Positions 33,642 to 43,800 of a DNA stretch of 64,000 nt are shown here, piece by piece. The notes beneath the pieces were generated by a model. The model saw only the letters and a program-made list of their open reading frames with translations. It was not told the DNA's origin and did not search any database. Origin of the DNA: Nannocystis sp. RBIL2 (GTDB taxonomy: Bacteria; Myxococcota_A; Polyangia; Nannocystales; Nannocystaceae); the NCBI RefSeq assembly GCF_026626745.1, contig NZ_JAPNJW010000001.1, forward strand, positions 1,098,311-1,162,310, read 5' to 3'. Every line of letters starts with the position of its first letter. Within the stretch, counting starts at the first letter, position 1. The position numbers were made by a program, and so were the translations under genes.

Positions 33642-36532
33642 CCTGTCGACGCCCCGCCCCCGCGCAGCTCGGCCGCGGCGGTGCGCTCGCGCTCGAACGC
33701 GGCGCCCGCCGCCTGCAAATCGGCCTGAGCCTGGCCGGCCAGCATCGCCGCGTCCGCCTCGCCGCGGGCCGCGTGGATCTTCGCCAGCGCCAGGCGGGCC
33801 CGCCCGCGCGCCAGCGGGGCCGGCAGCAGCGGCAGCGCCTGCGTCAGCAGTGGTTCGGCCAGCTCGGCGTAGCCGCGGGCCAGCAGCACCCGCCCGCGCA
33901 GCGCCTGCACTGCGGCGGCCTGCGCCGGCGTGGCCCCCAGGCGCGGGCGCGGCAGCGCGGCCTCGGCCGCCTCGGCGTCGCCGGCCAGCAACAGCACCTC
34001 GGCCAGCTCGGCGCGCGCCAGATCGGTGTCCGGGTGGTCGGCCCCGCGGTCCTGCTCGCGCAGCGCCAGCGCCTGCCGCAGCTCGACCAGCGCCTCCTCG
34101 AAGCGGCCCTGCCAGGCCAGCGCCGCGCCGATGCCCGCGCGCACGTCGGCGATCGCTACCGCGTCGGCGCGCTCGCCCCCCGTCAGCAGCGCCAGCGCGC
34201 GCTGCGACAGCTGGCCCGCGTCCGCCCACTGAGCCTGACGCGCCAGCGTCTTGGCCAGGTTGTCGAGCGTCGGCGCCAGCTTGACGTGGCGCGGCCCGTA
34301 CAGCGTCTCCTCGGTCGCCAGGGCCCGCCGCAGCAGCCCCGCTGCCCGCTCCAGCTCGCCGACCTCGGTCAGCACGATCGCCAGGTTGCTGCGGCCGATC
34401 GCCACCTCCGGGTGATCCTTGCCGAACCGCGCCTCGCGGATCGCCAGCGAGCCCTCGAGGTGCTCCGCCGCCGCCGCCAGGTCGCCGCGCAGGAACTCGA
34501 CCCGGCTCATGTTGCCGAGCACCAGCGCGACCTTCGGGTTGTCGCTCACCTCCTCGGCCTCGTAGATCGCCAGCGCGCGCCGGTAGTCCGCGGCCGCCTC
34601 GTCGTGGCGGCCCTCGGCGGCGCGGACCACCGCGCGGTTGTTGTAGAAGGCCGCCGCGATCCGCGGCCGATCGGGCGCGCGCAGCAGCAGCGCCGCGGCG
34701 CTGCGCTCCCACAGCGCCGCCCGGCCCGGGTCGTGGCGGTGGTAGCCGTCGACCACCAGCAGGGCGCTGGCGGCCTCGGCGGCGACCTCGGTCGCACCTG
34801 TCCCGAGGGCCATAAAATAAGCGTCGCTCAGGGTCGCCGCGGCCCGCTCGTAGTCGGCCAGAGAGCGCTGGAGGTTGCCGATCCGCAGCAGCGCCTCGGC
34901 CACCAGCGCCGCGTCGCCGAGCTCGCGCGCGGCCGCCAGCACCACCTCGGCGCGGGCCAGCGCCGGCTTGTAGCGGCCGACCTCGTTGGCGGTCTTGATC
35001 TCGGCCAGCCAGCGGCGGACCTCCTCGCCGCGCATCGTCCGGTGGACGTCGGTGTCGCGCAGCCACGCCGGCAGGCCGGCGACGTCGACGCAGGCCGCGA
35101 CCGGCTCGAGCTGTCCTTCGGCCTTCACCGCGTGGCGCGCGGCAGTGTCTGGCTCTTCGGCCAGGGCCGTCAGCATCGCCGAGATCTCGCGCGCCTGTCC
35201 GCTGAGACAGGTCATGCGCCCGACCAGCGCCGGCTGCTGCTCCGGCGCCGCCGACTCGTAGGCCTCGCAGGCGGCCAGGTACAGCTCGCCCCAGCGATCG
35301 GCGCGGGCCGTCATCGCCGTCGCCAGGGTCTGCCAGGCCTCGTCGGCGTACGGCGCCCCGACGCCGGTGATCGCCGCGCGCAGCGGACCCTGACGCTCGG
35401 CCCACAGGCGCGCGACCCGGTCCGCGTGGCTCTCGCACTCGTCGTGGGTCTCGCGCCACAGCGAGAACCCCAGGCCGCCCACGATCGCCAGCAGCAGCAC
35501 CAGCGCCGCGGCCACCCATCGGCGCCGCCGCAGCCGCGGCGCCTCGGTGATCGCGTGCAGCAGCGCGTCCATCGACTCGTGGCGGTGGCTCGGCACCGCC
35601 GCCAGGCCGCGGGCCAGCGCCGCGCGCAGGAACTTCGGCACCTTGGCCGGCCGCGGCGGCCTTCGCAGCTCGCAGGCCATGACCGCCTGGAACCGCTGCG
35701 CCGGGTCGCCGTCGGGGAACGGCCGCACCCCGAACAGCGCCTCGTAGTACGCCACGCAGAAGCTGAACTGGTCCGAGCGGGCGTCGCACGGCAGCCCGAG
35801 GTGCTGCTCCGGCGCCATGTAGGGCGGCGTCCCGGCGATCATCGACGTCTGCGGCCCCGGGGCGCCCGTGTGCAAGATCCGGGCGATCAGCGACGACGGC
35901 GGCCCGATCCCCGCAGTGCGCGCCAGACCGAAGTCGAGCACGCGCACGCGCCCGTGCACGTCGATCATCGCGTTCTCCGGCTTGAAGTCGCGGTGGACCA
36001 GCTCGGCGCGGTGGGCCGCCGCCAGCCCGCGCCCCGCCTGCACGAACGCCGCGGTCACCTCTTGCCACGGGCGCGGCCCGCCGCGCGCCATCCACTTGCG
36101 CAGCGTCTCGCCCTCGATGAACTCCATCGCCACGAACACTTCGTCGGCGAGGATCCCGACCTCGTGGACCGCGACCACGTTCGGGTGGTCGAGGCGGGCC
36201 AGCGCCTGCGCCTCGCGCAGCAGCCGGGTGGCCCCGTCGCCGCCGTCGTCGCCGGACGCGCGCAGCAGCTTGATGGCGATCTTGCGCCCGAGGTGGCGGT
36301 CCTCGGCCTTGTAGACCACCCCCATCCCGCCGGCGCCGAGCCTGGCCTCGATGGCGAAGCGGCCGATCCGCGCCGGCATGGCTGGCTCTTTGGGCATGTC
36401 CTTGCGAACATGTCCCTTGCGACTGGATCGCGGCGGCGGCTGGGTCGATTCGTCCTGCTGCGGCCCGAGACGCAAGGTCGGCGCCGATGCGCCCAGGACC
36501 TCGTCGGACCGCTCGTCGCGCGAGCCGCTCAC
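33635..36532 (-). CDS. Serine/threonine kinase with TPR tail
   Basis: A 965-aa Hanks kinase. Kinase domain ~57-330: GAGGMGVVYKA, IAIKLL (ATP Lys), LVHRDFKPENAM, LDFGLAR, APEQ. A transmembrane helix follows (WVAAALVLLLAIVGGLGFSLW, ~340-360), then ~550 residues of TPR-like helical hairpins (EAALVELRQALALREQDRG, AIGRSNLAIVLTEVG, AAGLLRRALATEE), a protein-binding array. N-terminal residues ~38-52 (GHVRKDMPKEPAM) are encoded by a palindromic array. GTG 36532. It is the last gene of a four-gene run starting with the kinase-TIR-kinase gene. Confidence 0.9.
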   Translation of the reverse strand: MSGSRDERSDEVLGASAPTLRLGPQQDESTQPPPRSSRKGHVRKDMPKEPAMPARIGRFAIEARLGAGGMGVVYKAEDRHLGRKIAIKLLRASGDDGGDGATRLLREAQALARLDHPNVVAVHEVGILADEVFVAMEFIEGETLRKWMARGGPRPWQEVTAAFVQAGRGLAAAHRAELVHRDFKPENAMIDVHGRVRVLDFGLARTAGIGPPSSLIARILHTGAPGPQTSMIAGTPPYMAPEQHLGLPCDARSDQFSFCVAYYEALFGVRPFPDGDPAQRFQAVMACELRRPPRPAKVPKFLRAALARGLAAVPSHRHESMDALLHAITEAPRLRRRRWVAAALVLLLAIVGGLGFSLWRETHDECESHADRVARLWAERQGPLRAAITGVGAPYADEAWQTLATAMTARADRWGELYLAACEAYESAAPEQQPALVGRMTCLSGQAREISAMLTALAEEPDTAARHAVKAEGQLEPVAACVDVAGLPAWLRDTDVHRTMRGEEVRRWLAEIKTANEVGRYKPALARAEVVLAAARELGDAALVAEALLRIGNLQRSLADYERAAATLSDAYFMALGTGATEVAAEAASALLVVDGYHRHDPGRAALWERSAAALLLRAPDRPRIAAAFYNNRAVVRAAEGRHDEAAADYRRALAIYEAEEVSDNPKVALVLGNMSRVEFLRGDLAAAAEHLEGSLAIREARFGKDHPEVAIGRSNLAIVLTEVGELERAAGLLRRALATEETLYGPRHVKLAPTLDNLAKTLARQAQWADAGQLSQRALALLTGGERADAVAIADVRAGIGAALAWQGRFEEALVELRQALALREQDRGADHPDTDLARAELAEVLLLAGDAEAAEAALPRPRLGATPAQAAAVQALRGRVLLARGYAELAEPLLTQALPLLPAPLARGRARLALAKIHAARGEADAAMLAGQAQADLQAAGAAFERERTAAAELRGGGASTGG
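34795..34816. repeat. In-frame palindromic pair in kinase-TPR gene
   Basis: CACCTGTC (34795) and GCCATAAA (34809), 14 bp apart; a weak copy. Confidence 0.4.
35192..35213. repeat. In-frame palindromic pair in kinase-TPR gene
   Basis: CGCCTGTC (35192) and GACAGGTC (35206), 14 bp apart, linker CGCTGA; reads as TCLSGQ in the protein. Confidence 0.65.
36393..36428. repeat. In-frame array in kinase-TPR N-terminus
   Basis: GGCATGTC (36393), AACATGTC (36407) and GACTGGAT (36421), 14-bp period; codes for residues just before the kinase domain. Confidence 0.75.
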
Positions 36533-36572
36533 GGCCCCGCACTATAACCCGCCGCCGCGGCCGCCGTGCGCC

Positions 36573-36901
36573 TCAATCGGCCGGACGCTCGTCCTCGCCT
36601 GCGTCCGCGGGCGCAGCGGCCTCGACCGCCGGCGGCACGAAGCGCTGCCACACCAGCATTCCGGGTCGCGTCTCGAGCGGAACAGGATCCGCCCCATCTT
36701 GTCGTGCTGGTAGCGCACGCACAGGCCGCTCGCGGGCGGGCTGCGGAACAGCGCGGTCGCCTCGCTGCGTGTCAGCGTCGACAGGTCGTGGACCTGCGTC
36801 CTACACGTCTCGCACCGGCGCACCTTCGCGTCGCCCGCGAACGCGTGCCAGTCCTCGTCGCAGGCGAACTTGAGGCGGAGGCTGCGGACCGGCGCCATCA
36901 C
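36573..36901 (-). CDS. Small Cys-rich protein, frameshifted at a G run
   Basis: The N-terminal ~65 residues form a compact domain with Cys pairs: KFACDEDW, RRCETCRTQVHDLSTLT and SGLCVRYQ. It resembles a small uncharacterised domain found in myxobacteria and other bacteria (CxxC-x-VHNLS...CVRF). At a run of four C on the plus strand (36692-36695) the frame breaks. Adding one base restores a natural C-terminus (VWQRFVPPAVEAAAPADAGE) ending at 36573, with normal third-position G/C. As sequenced the frame runs on to 36542 in unrelated Arg-rich sequence. It lies 6 bp after the L12-like gene. Confidence 0.6.
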
Positions 36902-36907
36902 GCGCTC

Positions 36908-37288
36908 CTAGCGGATCTCGACCTTCGCGCCCAGCTCCTCCAGCGCGCGCCGCAGCTCGTGCACCTCGCGGTGGACGCCGCGCATGACCACGCTCGGGGT
37001 CTGGTCGGCCAGCACCATCACCTCGGCCAGGCTGAGCTCCGGCACCGCCTCGCGCAGCGCCTTCATCGTGTGTACCCGGTGCGGCCCGGCCCACAGCAGC
37101 ACGACCTCGTACTCGGGCTCGCGCCTCTCGATCGGGTCGCACAGCGGCGCGCCCATGATCACGTACTCCGGCTCGGTGTACGCCGGCTCCATCCCCCAGC
37201 GGTCCTCGAGCTCGAGGATCAGGTCCTGCAGCTCGGCGGGGCTCAGCCGGCTGAGCCAGGCGATCACATCCTCGCGCGCGACCGCCAC
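36908..37288 (-). CDS. Ribosomal protein L7/L12-like protein (divergent paralog)
   Basis: About 126 aa, the length of bL12. The N-terminal helices [27 protein letters not shown] match the L12 dimerisation domain. The C-terminal domain matches in [36 protein letters not shown] and [12 protein letters not shown]. The flexible Ala-rich hinge is replaced by a shorter, aromatic, acidic stretch. The conserved GLGLKEAK of true L12 is ELSLAEVM here, so factor binding is probably altered. It sits between a kinase-TIR-kinase gene (16 bp upstream) and a Cys-rich gene, not with rplJ or rpoB, so it is a paralog used for something else. Confidence 0.75.
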   Translation of the reverse strand: MAVAREDVIAWLSRLSPAELQDLILELEDRWGMEPAYTEPEYVIMGAPLCDPIERREPEYEVVLLWAGPHRVHTMKALREAVPELSLAEVMVLADQTPSVVMRGVHREVHELRRALEELGAKVEIR

Positions 37289-37304
37289 GACGACCCTCTC
37301 CGCG

Positions 37305-40300
37305 CTAGCCGCCGAACATCATGTAGGCGATCACGGCCAGCGTCACTCCGCCGAGAGTCACCGCCGCGATCGCGCCCGCCGACATCCGCGGGGGCCAGTC
37401 GGGCAGCGTCTCGTCGTCGAGCGGCAGCGGCTGGGCCGGCAACGAGCGCGACGACATGACCTCGGGCGCCGGAGGTTCGCTGTGCGACGCGTGCACCTCG
37501 TGCACCTCGAGCGCCGAGAACACCTCGGACACCGCCGTCTCGCCGAGCGCGTCCGACTCCTCGGCGATCGCCGCGAACGCCTTGACCAGCGACACGCCGC
37601 CCCGCTTGGGCGGCTGCGTCACGGGCCGCTCGCGCTTGACCCGCGGCGACTCCTCGAGCTCGACCGCGTCGGCCGCCAGCTCCTCGATCGTGTCGACCTC
37701 GTCGACCTCCTCGATCTCGGCGATCTCGAGCGACGAGTCGACCGGCCGCGGCGGCACCACCTCGCGCGGCGTGTTGATGGGGCGCAGCGTCTCCTCCATC
37801 ACCGACGCGCTGGTGGCCAGCAAGGTGGCCGTGCGGCCGTCGATCCCGGTGCCCGGCTGCGGCTCGCGCCGGGCGACGGCCGCGGACAGGGCGGCGCGGA
37901 ACTCCGCCGCGGTGCGGAACCGGTGCTCGCGGTTCCACGTGATCGCGGTGCGGATGACCATGCGGATCGACTCGGGCACGCTCAGCTCGCCGATCAGCCG
38001 ATCGGTGTTGCGGATGACGTCCATCGTCAGGTCGCGCTCGTAGAACAGGAACGCCAGCGTCATCCCGAGGCCGTACACGTCGGCGCGGGCGTCGGCCTCG
38101 CTGGCCCGCTCCATCATCTCGGGCGCGGCGTAGATGACCGTCCCGAGCCCGCCCGCGGTGCCGCCGGTGGTGTCCTCGGCGCGCACCAGGTCGAAGTCGG
38201 TGAGGTACGGCGAGAAGTCGTCGGAGACGAGGATGTTGCTCGGCTTGACGTCGCGGTGGAAGATCCCGCGCTCGTGGGCGAACGCCAGCGCGTCGGCCAC
38301 CGCCAGCAGGATCTGCAGCCGCTTGCTGACCGACAGCCGCCCGCTCATCACCGCGTCGCGCAGGTTGCCGCCCGGCACGAACTGCATGGCGAAGTACTCG
38401 TACTCGCCGTCGCTGGCCGAGGGCTCGATGATGCGGACGATGTTGGGGTGCTCGAGCTGCGCCATGATGCGCGCGCCGCGGAAGAAGCGCTCGCGCCGCT
38501 CGGCGTTGTGGACGTGCTGCGCGTGCAGCACCTTGAGCGCCACCTCGGTGTCGCTCGACTGATCGAGCGCGCGCCACACCGTGGCGAAGCCGCCGGCTCC
38601 GAGCTGCTCGAGCACCACGAAGCGCTCGTCGAGCACGTCGCCGCGGTGCAGCGGCCGGCCCATCCGCAGCGAGCGGCGCAGCGTCTTGATCTCCTCGTGG
38701 ATCTCCTGCGTGTCCTCGCCGAGCGCCTCGAGCCGGACCTTGCGAGCGCGCGCGGCCTCGATGCGCTGCTCGAGGTCGCGGATGTTGTCGAGGCGGGTGT
38801 CGCCGACGGGCAGGCCGATCTTGGTGCCGCCGCGCGGCGGGGCCGTCTGCGGCAGGCCGAGGCTGACCACCAGCTGCTCGCAGATCTGCTCGAGCACGCG
38901 GTCGGCGTCGGTCGCCGTCAGGCGATCGAGCGGCTGCGACGGGTCGCCGAGCGTGCGGAAGTCGAGCAGGTCGGTGCCCTCGTAGGGCGTCTCGCTGACC
39001 ATCAGCCACAGCACCGGCAGGCCGCGCTCCTGGGCCATCACCACCAGCGAGTACAGCTCGCCGCCGGGCGCCAGCTCCTCGGCGAGGAAGCGCGGCGAGA
39101 TCAGCAGGATCACCGCCCGCGCCCGCGCGAACGCCTCGGCCAGCACGTCGATGCGAGACGCCCGCGACGACGAGTCGCCGGCGTTCCAGATCTCGAGCTG
39201 CGTGGTGTCGCGGTGCGACCGCAGGTGCTCGCGCAGGTGGTCGAACCACCGCCGGTCGCCGCGGCCGTGGGCGATGATCACGTGGTCGCCCGGCGGCGCC
39301 ACCGGCCGCGGCGCGCTGACGTCGGCGCGGCGGCCCCCCGGCGCCTCGGGGTCGGGTGAAGCCTGCGCCGCCACCTCGAACACAGTCAGCAGGCCGGAGC
39401 GCTCGGTCCGGCCGAACGAGTTGTCGGGCGACACCGAGGCGTACGCGCCCTCGAACGGCTCGAGCGCGGCGCGCAGCTCGAGGCACGAGGTGAACCGCTG
39501 CTCGCGGTCCTTGCTCAGGCACCGTTCGATGACCGCCGCCAGCTCGGCCGGCAGGCCCGGCGCGCGCTCGGCGATCGGCACGTGCGGGAAGTGCAGGATC
39601 GCGGTCAGCACCGACGGCACGTCGGGCCCCGTGAACACCGGCGCGCCGGCCAGCGCCCGGTACAAGATGGCCCCGATCGCCCAGATGTCGGTGCGCGGGT
39701 CGACGAACGCGGCGCCGCGGGCCTGCTCGGGCGACATGTACTCGGGCGTGCCCATGAACAGGTCGGCGGCGGTGCGCGACTTGCTGCCGCCGGAGGCGGC
39801 CGAGAACTTGGAGATGCCGAAGTCGAGCAGCTTGACCATCACGCGGTCGTCGCCGGCCTCGTGCAGGTAGATGTTCTCGGGCTTGATGTCGCGGTGGACG
39901 ATCCCGGCGCGGTGGACCGCCTCGAGCCCGACCAGCGCCTGGCGCATCAAGTGCACCGCCAGGTCGGGCTGCAGCTTGCCCTCCTCGAGGATCAGCGACT
40001 CGAGCGAGCGCCCCGACAGCCGCTCGAGCACGATGTACGGCCCGTGCGCGCTGCTCTTGACGAGGTCGAGGACGTCGCATACGTGCGGGTTGTGGACCCG
40101 CCCGGCCGCGGTCGCCTCCCAGAAGAAGCGCGCGAGCACGGCCGGGTCGCTGACGACCTCGGCGCGCAGCGACTTGATCGCGACTTCCTTCTGCGTATCG
40201 ATGTTGCGGGCGTCCCACACCAGGCCGAAGCTGCCCTCGCCGAGCAGGCGCTTGAGCCGGTACTTCTGGTCGAGCAGCACCGCCTCGCCCGAGACCGGGC

Positions 40301-40382
40301 AGACCTCGACGTCCTCGGCGTGCAGCTCGGCGCAGTACGGGCACTGCAGCGAGTCGCGCGCTTGCTGGAACATGAGCGTCAC
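37305..40382 (-). CDS. Kinase-TIR-kinase membrane protein with zinc ribbon
   Basis: A 1025-aa multidomain protein. CPYC...CPVSG (14-31) resembles a zinc ribbon. Kinase 1 spans ~41-310 (K70, HRDIKPEN with D165, LDFG at 187, [10 protein letters not shown]). A TIR-like domain spans ~366-485 ([50 protein letters not shown]), with Glu442 in the position of the usual TIR catalytic Glu. A coiled coil runs ~530-575. Kinase 2 spans ~587-850 (K617, HRDVKPSN with D711), but its DFG reads DFD (729-731). An acidic linker and one C-terminal membrane helix (~1000-1022) end the protein. TIR domains bind or cleave NAD, so this may be a kinase-gated TIR effector; inference. It starts a likely operon with the L12-like, Cys-rich and kinase-TPR genes. 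Confidence 0.8.
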   Translation of the reverse strand: MTLMFQQARDSLQCPYCAELHAEDVEVCPVSGEAVLLDQKYRLKRLLGEGSFGLVWDARNIDTQKEVAIKSLRAEVVSDPAVLARFFWEATAAGRVHNPHVCDVLDLVKSSAHGPYIVLERLSGRSLESLILEEGKLQPDLAVHLMRQALVGLEAVHRAGIVHRDIKPENIYLHEAGDDRVMVKLLDFGISKFSAASGGSKSRTAADLFMGTPEYMSPEQARGAAFVDPRTDIWAIGAILYRALAGAPVFTGPDVPSVLTAILHFPHVPIAERAPGLPAELAAVIERCLSKDREQRFTSCLELRAALEPFEGAYASVSPDNSFGRTERSGLLTVFEVAAQASPDPEAPGGRRADVSAPRPVAPPGDHVIIAHGRGDRRWFDHLREHLRSHRDTTQLEIWNAGDSSSRASRIDVLAEAFARARAVILLISPRFLAEELAPGGELYSLVVMAQERGLPVLWLMVSETPYEGTDLLDFRTLGDPSQPLDRLTATDADRVLEQICEQLVVSLGLPQTAPPRGGTKIGLPVGDTRLDNIRDLEQRIEAARARKVRLEALGEDTQEIHEEIKTLRRSLRMGRPLHRGDVLDERFVVLEQLGAGGFATVWRALDQSSDTEVALKVLHAQHVHNAERRERFFRGARIMAQLEHPNIVRIIEPSASDGEYEYFAMQFVPGGNLRDAVMSGRLSVSKRLQILLAVADALAFAHERGIFHRDVKPSNILVSDDFSPYLTDFDLVRAEDTTGGTAGGLGTVIYAAPEMMERASEADARADVYGLGMTLAFLFYERDLTMDVIRNTDRLIGELSVPESIRMVIRTAITWNREHRFRTAAEFRAALSAAVARREPQPGTGIDGRTATLLATSASVMEETLRPINTPREVVPPRPVDSSLEIAEIEEVDEVDTIEELAADAVELEESPRVKRERPVTQPPKRGGVSLVKAFAAIAEESDALGETAVSEVFSALEVHEVHASHSEPPAPEVMSSRSLPAQPLPLDDETLPDWPPRMSAGAIAAVTLGGVTLAVIAYMMFGG

Positions 40383-40840
40383 GACGTCGAGCCCTCGCGA
40401 GTTCGAGCGGCGCCGAACGCCTGCACTGCGTTGCCGGGGCGGGTGGCCCCCACACGCAGCGGACGCCCGGGTGAGCTCGGCAGCATCGCCGCGGATTGTA
40501 TACCAAGGCGTGCGGCCCCGGGCGCAGCGTCAGGCGCCGCGAGCGCGATACGGACGACCGCCCCGGCGATGCCCGACGCAGCGAGATCCTGCCGATCGCA
40601 GACCAGGCAAACTCCGCCCTGTTCGCCGCATTTCTCCGCGGGCGCGGCTCCGAGCACCCATGCGCGCACACGATCCCACCCGGGAAGGCCCCCAATAGGG
40701 TCGTAGCGGCCTCACCGCGTGGACCGGAGGCCCCGGCGCCAGGCCCCGACTGCGGCCAATGCGGCGACCCTCATTGCACATTGTCGCCGCCAATGTGCAC
40801 TCCGCGAAATCGCATGACCGCGCCGCGGAGCGCGCGAGAG
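40383..40840. other. 458-bp region between mfd and kinase-TIR-kinase gene
   Basis: No gene seen. It contains the two overlapping inverted repeats at 40761-40799 and must hold the promoter of the kinase-TIR-kinase operon; no consensus promoter could be picked out. Confidence 0.4.
40761..40799 (-). promoter_or_regulatory. Two overlapping, mutually exclusive stem-loops after mfd
   Basis: GCGGCGAC (40761-40768) pairs with GTCGCCGC (40783-40790); TGCACATTG (40775-40783) pairs with CAATGTGCA (40791-40799). The second stem's loop is part of the first stem, so only one can form at a time. It could be the mfd terminator or an attenuator for the next operon. Confidence 0.5.
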
Positions 40841-43800
40841 CTAGCGCTTCTTGGCCGGCGCAGTCGGTTTGCTCTCGGCGATCTGCGCCAGCTCGGCCAG
40901 CGCCGCCACCGCGACCTTGAGCTGGGTGCGGCGGTCGGGCCCGCGCGCCTCCGGCACCGTCGCGACCACGCGGTCGCCCTGCAGCTTGAACTTGCCGTGG
41001 GTCGTGGCGCCGAGGCGGCCGGCTGTCTCTCCGGACAGGGGCGTGTCGGGCCCGAGGCGGACCGCCAGGCGCGTGCCCTTCAGCTCGACCGCGAGCGCCC
41101 CGAGGCGGCGGCCGTAGGTCTTGCAGATCATCACCAGCCCGAGGTGCTCCGCCTCGAGCGGCGCCTCGCCGTAGCGGTCGATGATCTCGGCCATCACGTC
41201 CTCGACCGCGTCGCGGTCGCGGGCCGCCGACAGCCGGCGGTACAGGTCGAGGCGTTGGCCGACGTCGCGCACGTACGCCTCCGGCAGGTAGGCCGGGGCG
41301 TCGAACGCGATCTCCGGGTCGGTCTCCTTGATGATCGGCTCGCCGCGCAGCTCGGCCACCGCCTCCTGCAGGATCCGGGCGTACGCGTCGAAGCCGATCG
41401 CCTGGATCTGCCCGCTCTGGCGCGCCCCCAGCAGCTCGCCCGCGCCGCGGATCTCGAGGTCGTGGACCGCCACCCCGAAGCCCGAGCCGAGCTCCGCGTG
41501 GCGCTGGATCGCCTCGAGCCGCCGCCGCGCCTCGGGCGCCAGCCGCTCGAGCGCCTGCACCATCAGGTAGCAGTGGGCCCGCTGCTTGCTGCGGCCGACG
41601 CGGCCGCGCAGCTGGTACAGCTGGGCCAGGCCGAACTGGTCGGCGTGGGCGATGAACATCGTGTTGGCGCGCGGGATGTCGAGCCCGCTCTCGATGATCG
41701 TCGTCGACACCAGCACGTCGGCGCGGTGCTCGACGAACTCGAGCATCGTCCGCTCGAGCATCTCCTCCGGCATCTGCCCGTGGGCCACCAGGACGCGGGC
41801 GTGCGGCACGAGCTCGCGGATCCGGACCGCGTGCTCCTCGATGCCGAGGATCTTCGGCACCACGTAGAACACCTGCCCGCCGCGGGCCAGCTCGCGGGTG
41901 ATGCCCTCCTCGATCACCGCGTCGCCGATCCGGACGATGGCCGTGCGAACGGCCAGGCGGTCGACCGGCGGCGTGCGGATCATGCTGATCTCGCGCAGGC
42001 CGAGCAGCGACATGTGCAGCGTCCGCGGGATCGGCGTGGCCGACATCGTCAGCACGTCGACCTGGGCCTTGAACTTCTTGAACCGCTCCTTCTGAGCCAC
42101 CCCGAAGCGCTGCTCCTCGTCGATGACGAGCAGGCCGAGGTCCTTGAAGCGGACGTCCTTGCCGAGCAGGCGGTGGGTGCCGATGACGACGTCGACCTCG
42201 CCGGCGGCGATGCCCTCGATCACGCGCTTCTGCTGGCGGTCGCTGCTGAAGCGGTTCAGCACCTCGACGCGCAGGTCGAACGGCGTGAGCCGCTCGCGGA
42301 AGGTGATGCCGTGCTGCTGCACGAGCACCGTCGTCGGCGCCAGCACTGCGACCTGGCGGCCGTTCTGGGCCACGCGGAAGGCCGCCCGCAGCGCGACCTC
42401 GGTCTTGCCGAAGCCGACGTCGCCGCAGATCAGGCGGTCCATCGGGCGGGCGCGGCCGAGGTCGCCCTGGACCGAGTCGATCGCGGTCTCCTGGTCGACC
42501 GTCTCCTGGAACGGGAAGCTGTCGGCGAACGACTGGTCGTACTCGTCGGGGCCCGGGTACGCGGTGCCGGGCGTCGACTCGCGCTGGGCGTAGATCTGCA
42601 GCAGCTCCTCGGCCATCTGCCGCACCTCGGTCTTGACCTTGTTGGCCTTGACCAGGAAGGTGCTGCCGCCCATCTTGTCGAGCTTCGGCGGCTTGCCCTC
42701 GGCGGCGACGTAGCGCTCGATCTCCGACAGGCGGTAGACCGGCAGGTACAGCTTGTCGCCGCCCGCGTACTCGAGCTGCACGTAGTCGCCGGGCGCCCCG
42801 CCGAGCTGCAGCTGCACGAGGCCCGCGTAGCGGCCGACGCCGTGCTGCAGGTGCACCACGTAGTCGCCGACCCCGAGCTGCGACAGGCTCGACAGGCCGG
42901 TGCGCCGGCGCGACTGGGCCCGCCGGGTCGACTTGCCGAACAGGTCGAGCTCCGACAGCACCAGGAGGCGCGCGGCCGCGTAGTCGAAGCCCTCGCTGAG
43001 CTCGCCCGTGGCCACGAACAGCCGCGTGCTGGCGGTCGGCGCCCGCAGCTCGATCGGCGCCCGCTCGGGCGGCAGCGCCTCGGGGGCGAGGCCGTGGCCG
43101 CGCAGGGCCCCGATCAGGCGGTCGACCTGGGCCCGCCCCGGCACCACCAGCAGCACCGTCCACGGCAGCAGCTCGCCGAGGTCGCCGGCGGCGCTGGGCG
43201 TCTCGGCCTGCAGCGCGCGGAGCTGGTCGACCAGCGGGCGCATCGCCTCGCCGCTGCGGTCGGCCCGCGACGCCTCGAGCGCGGTCCGCAGCGGCTTGTT
43301 CGAGCCGACCTGCAGCCACACGGCCGGCCGCTCCTCGCCTGTCTGTTTGGACCTGCCCTTCGGGGCATGCTCCTTCGCACCTGCCCCTTCGGACCTGTCC
43401 CCAGAATCAGATGATTCCGCCGCCTCGCCCTCGACCAGCAGCCGGGTCAGCACCACCGGGGCGGCGCGCAGGCGGCGGCCGAGGTCGGCCTCGGGGACGA
43501 AGAACTGCTCGGGCGGGGCGACCACGCCGCGCTCGGCGAGGGCGCGGCCGTGCTGCTCGGCGGTCTCCTGCGCCTGCTCCTCCGCGACCCCGAGCAGCGC
43601 GTCGGGCTCCTCGATCACCCACCGGGTGCCGCGCGGCAGGTAGTCCCACAGCGGCGCCATCGCGTCGTGGAAGATCGGCGTCAGCGCCTCGACGCCGAAG
43701 AACTCGAGGCCCTGCTCGAGGTTGTCGACGATCTGCCGGCTCTTGCTCGACGGCGCCAGAGCGGCGTCGGCCAGCGCCAGCACCCGCGTGCGCAGCGAGG

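Noticed and set aside
40496..43414. Very long plus-strand open frames opposite mfd and other minus genes
   Set aside because: High GC makes long antisense frames; they are His/Arg/Pro-rich without motifs, while mfd on the other strand has every family motif.
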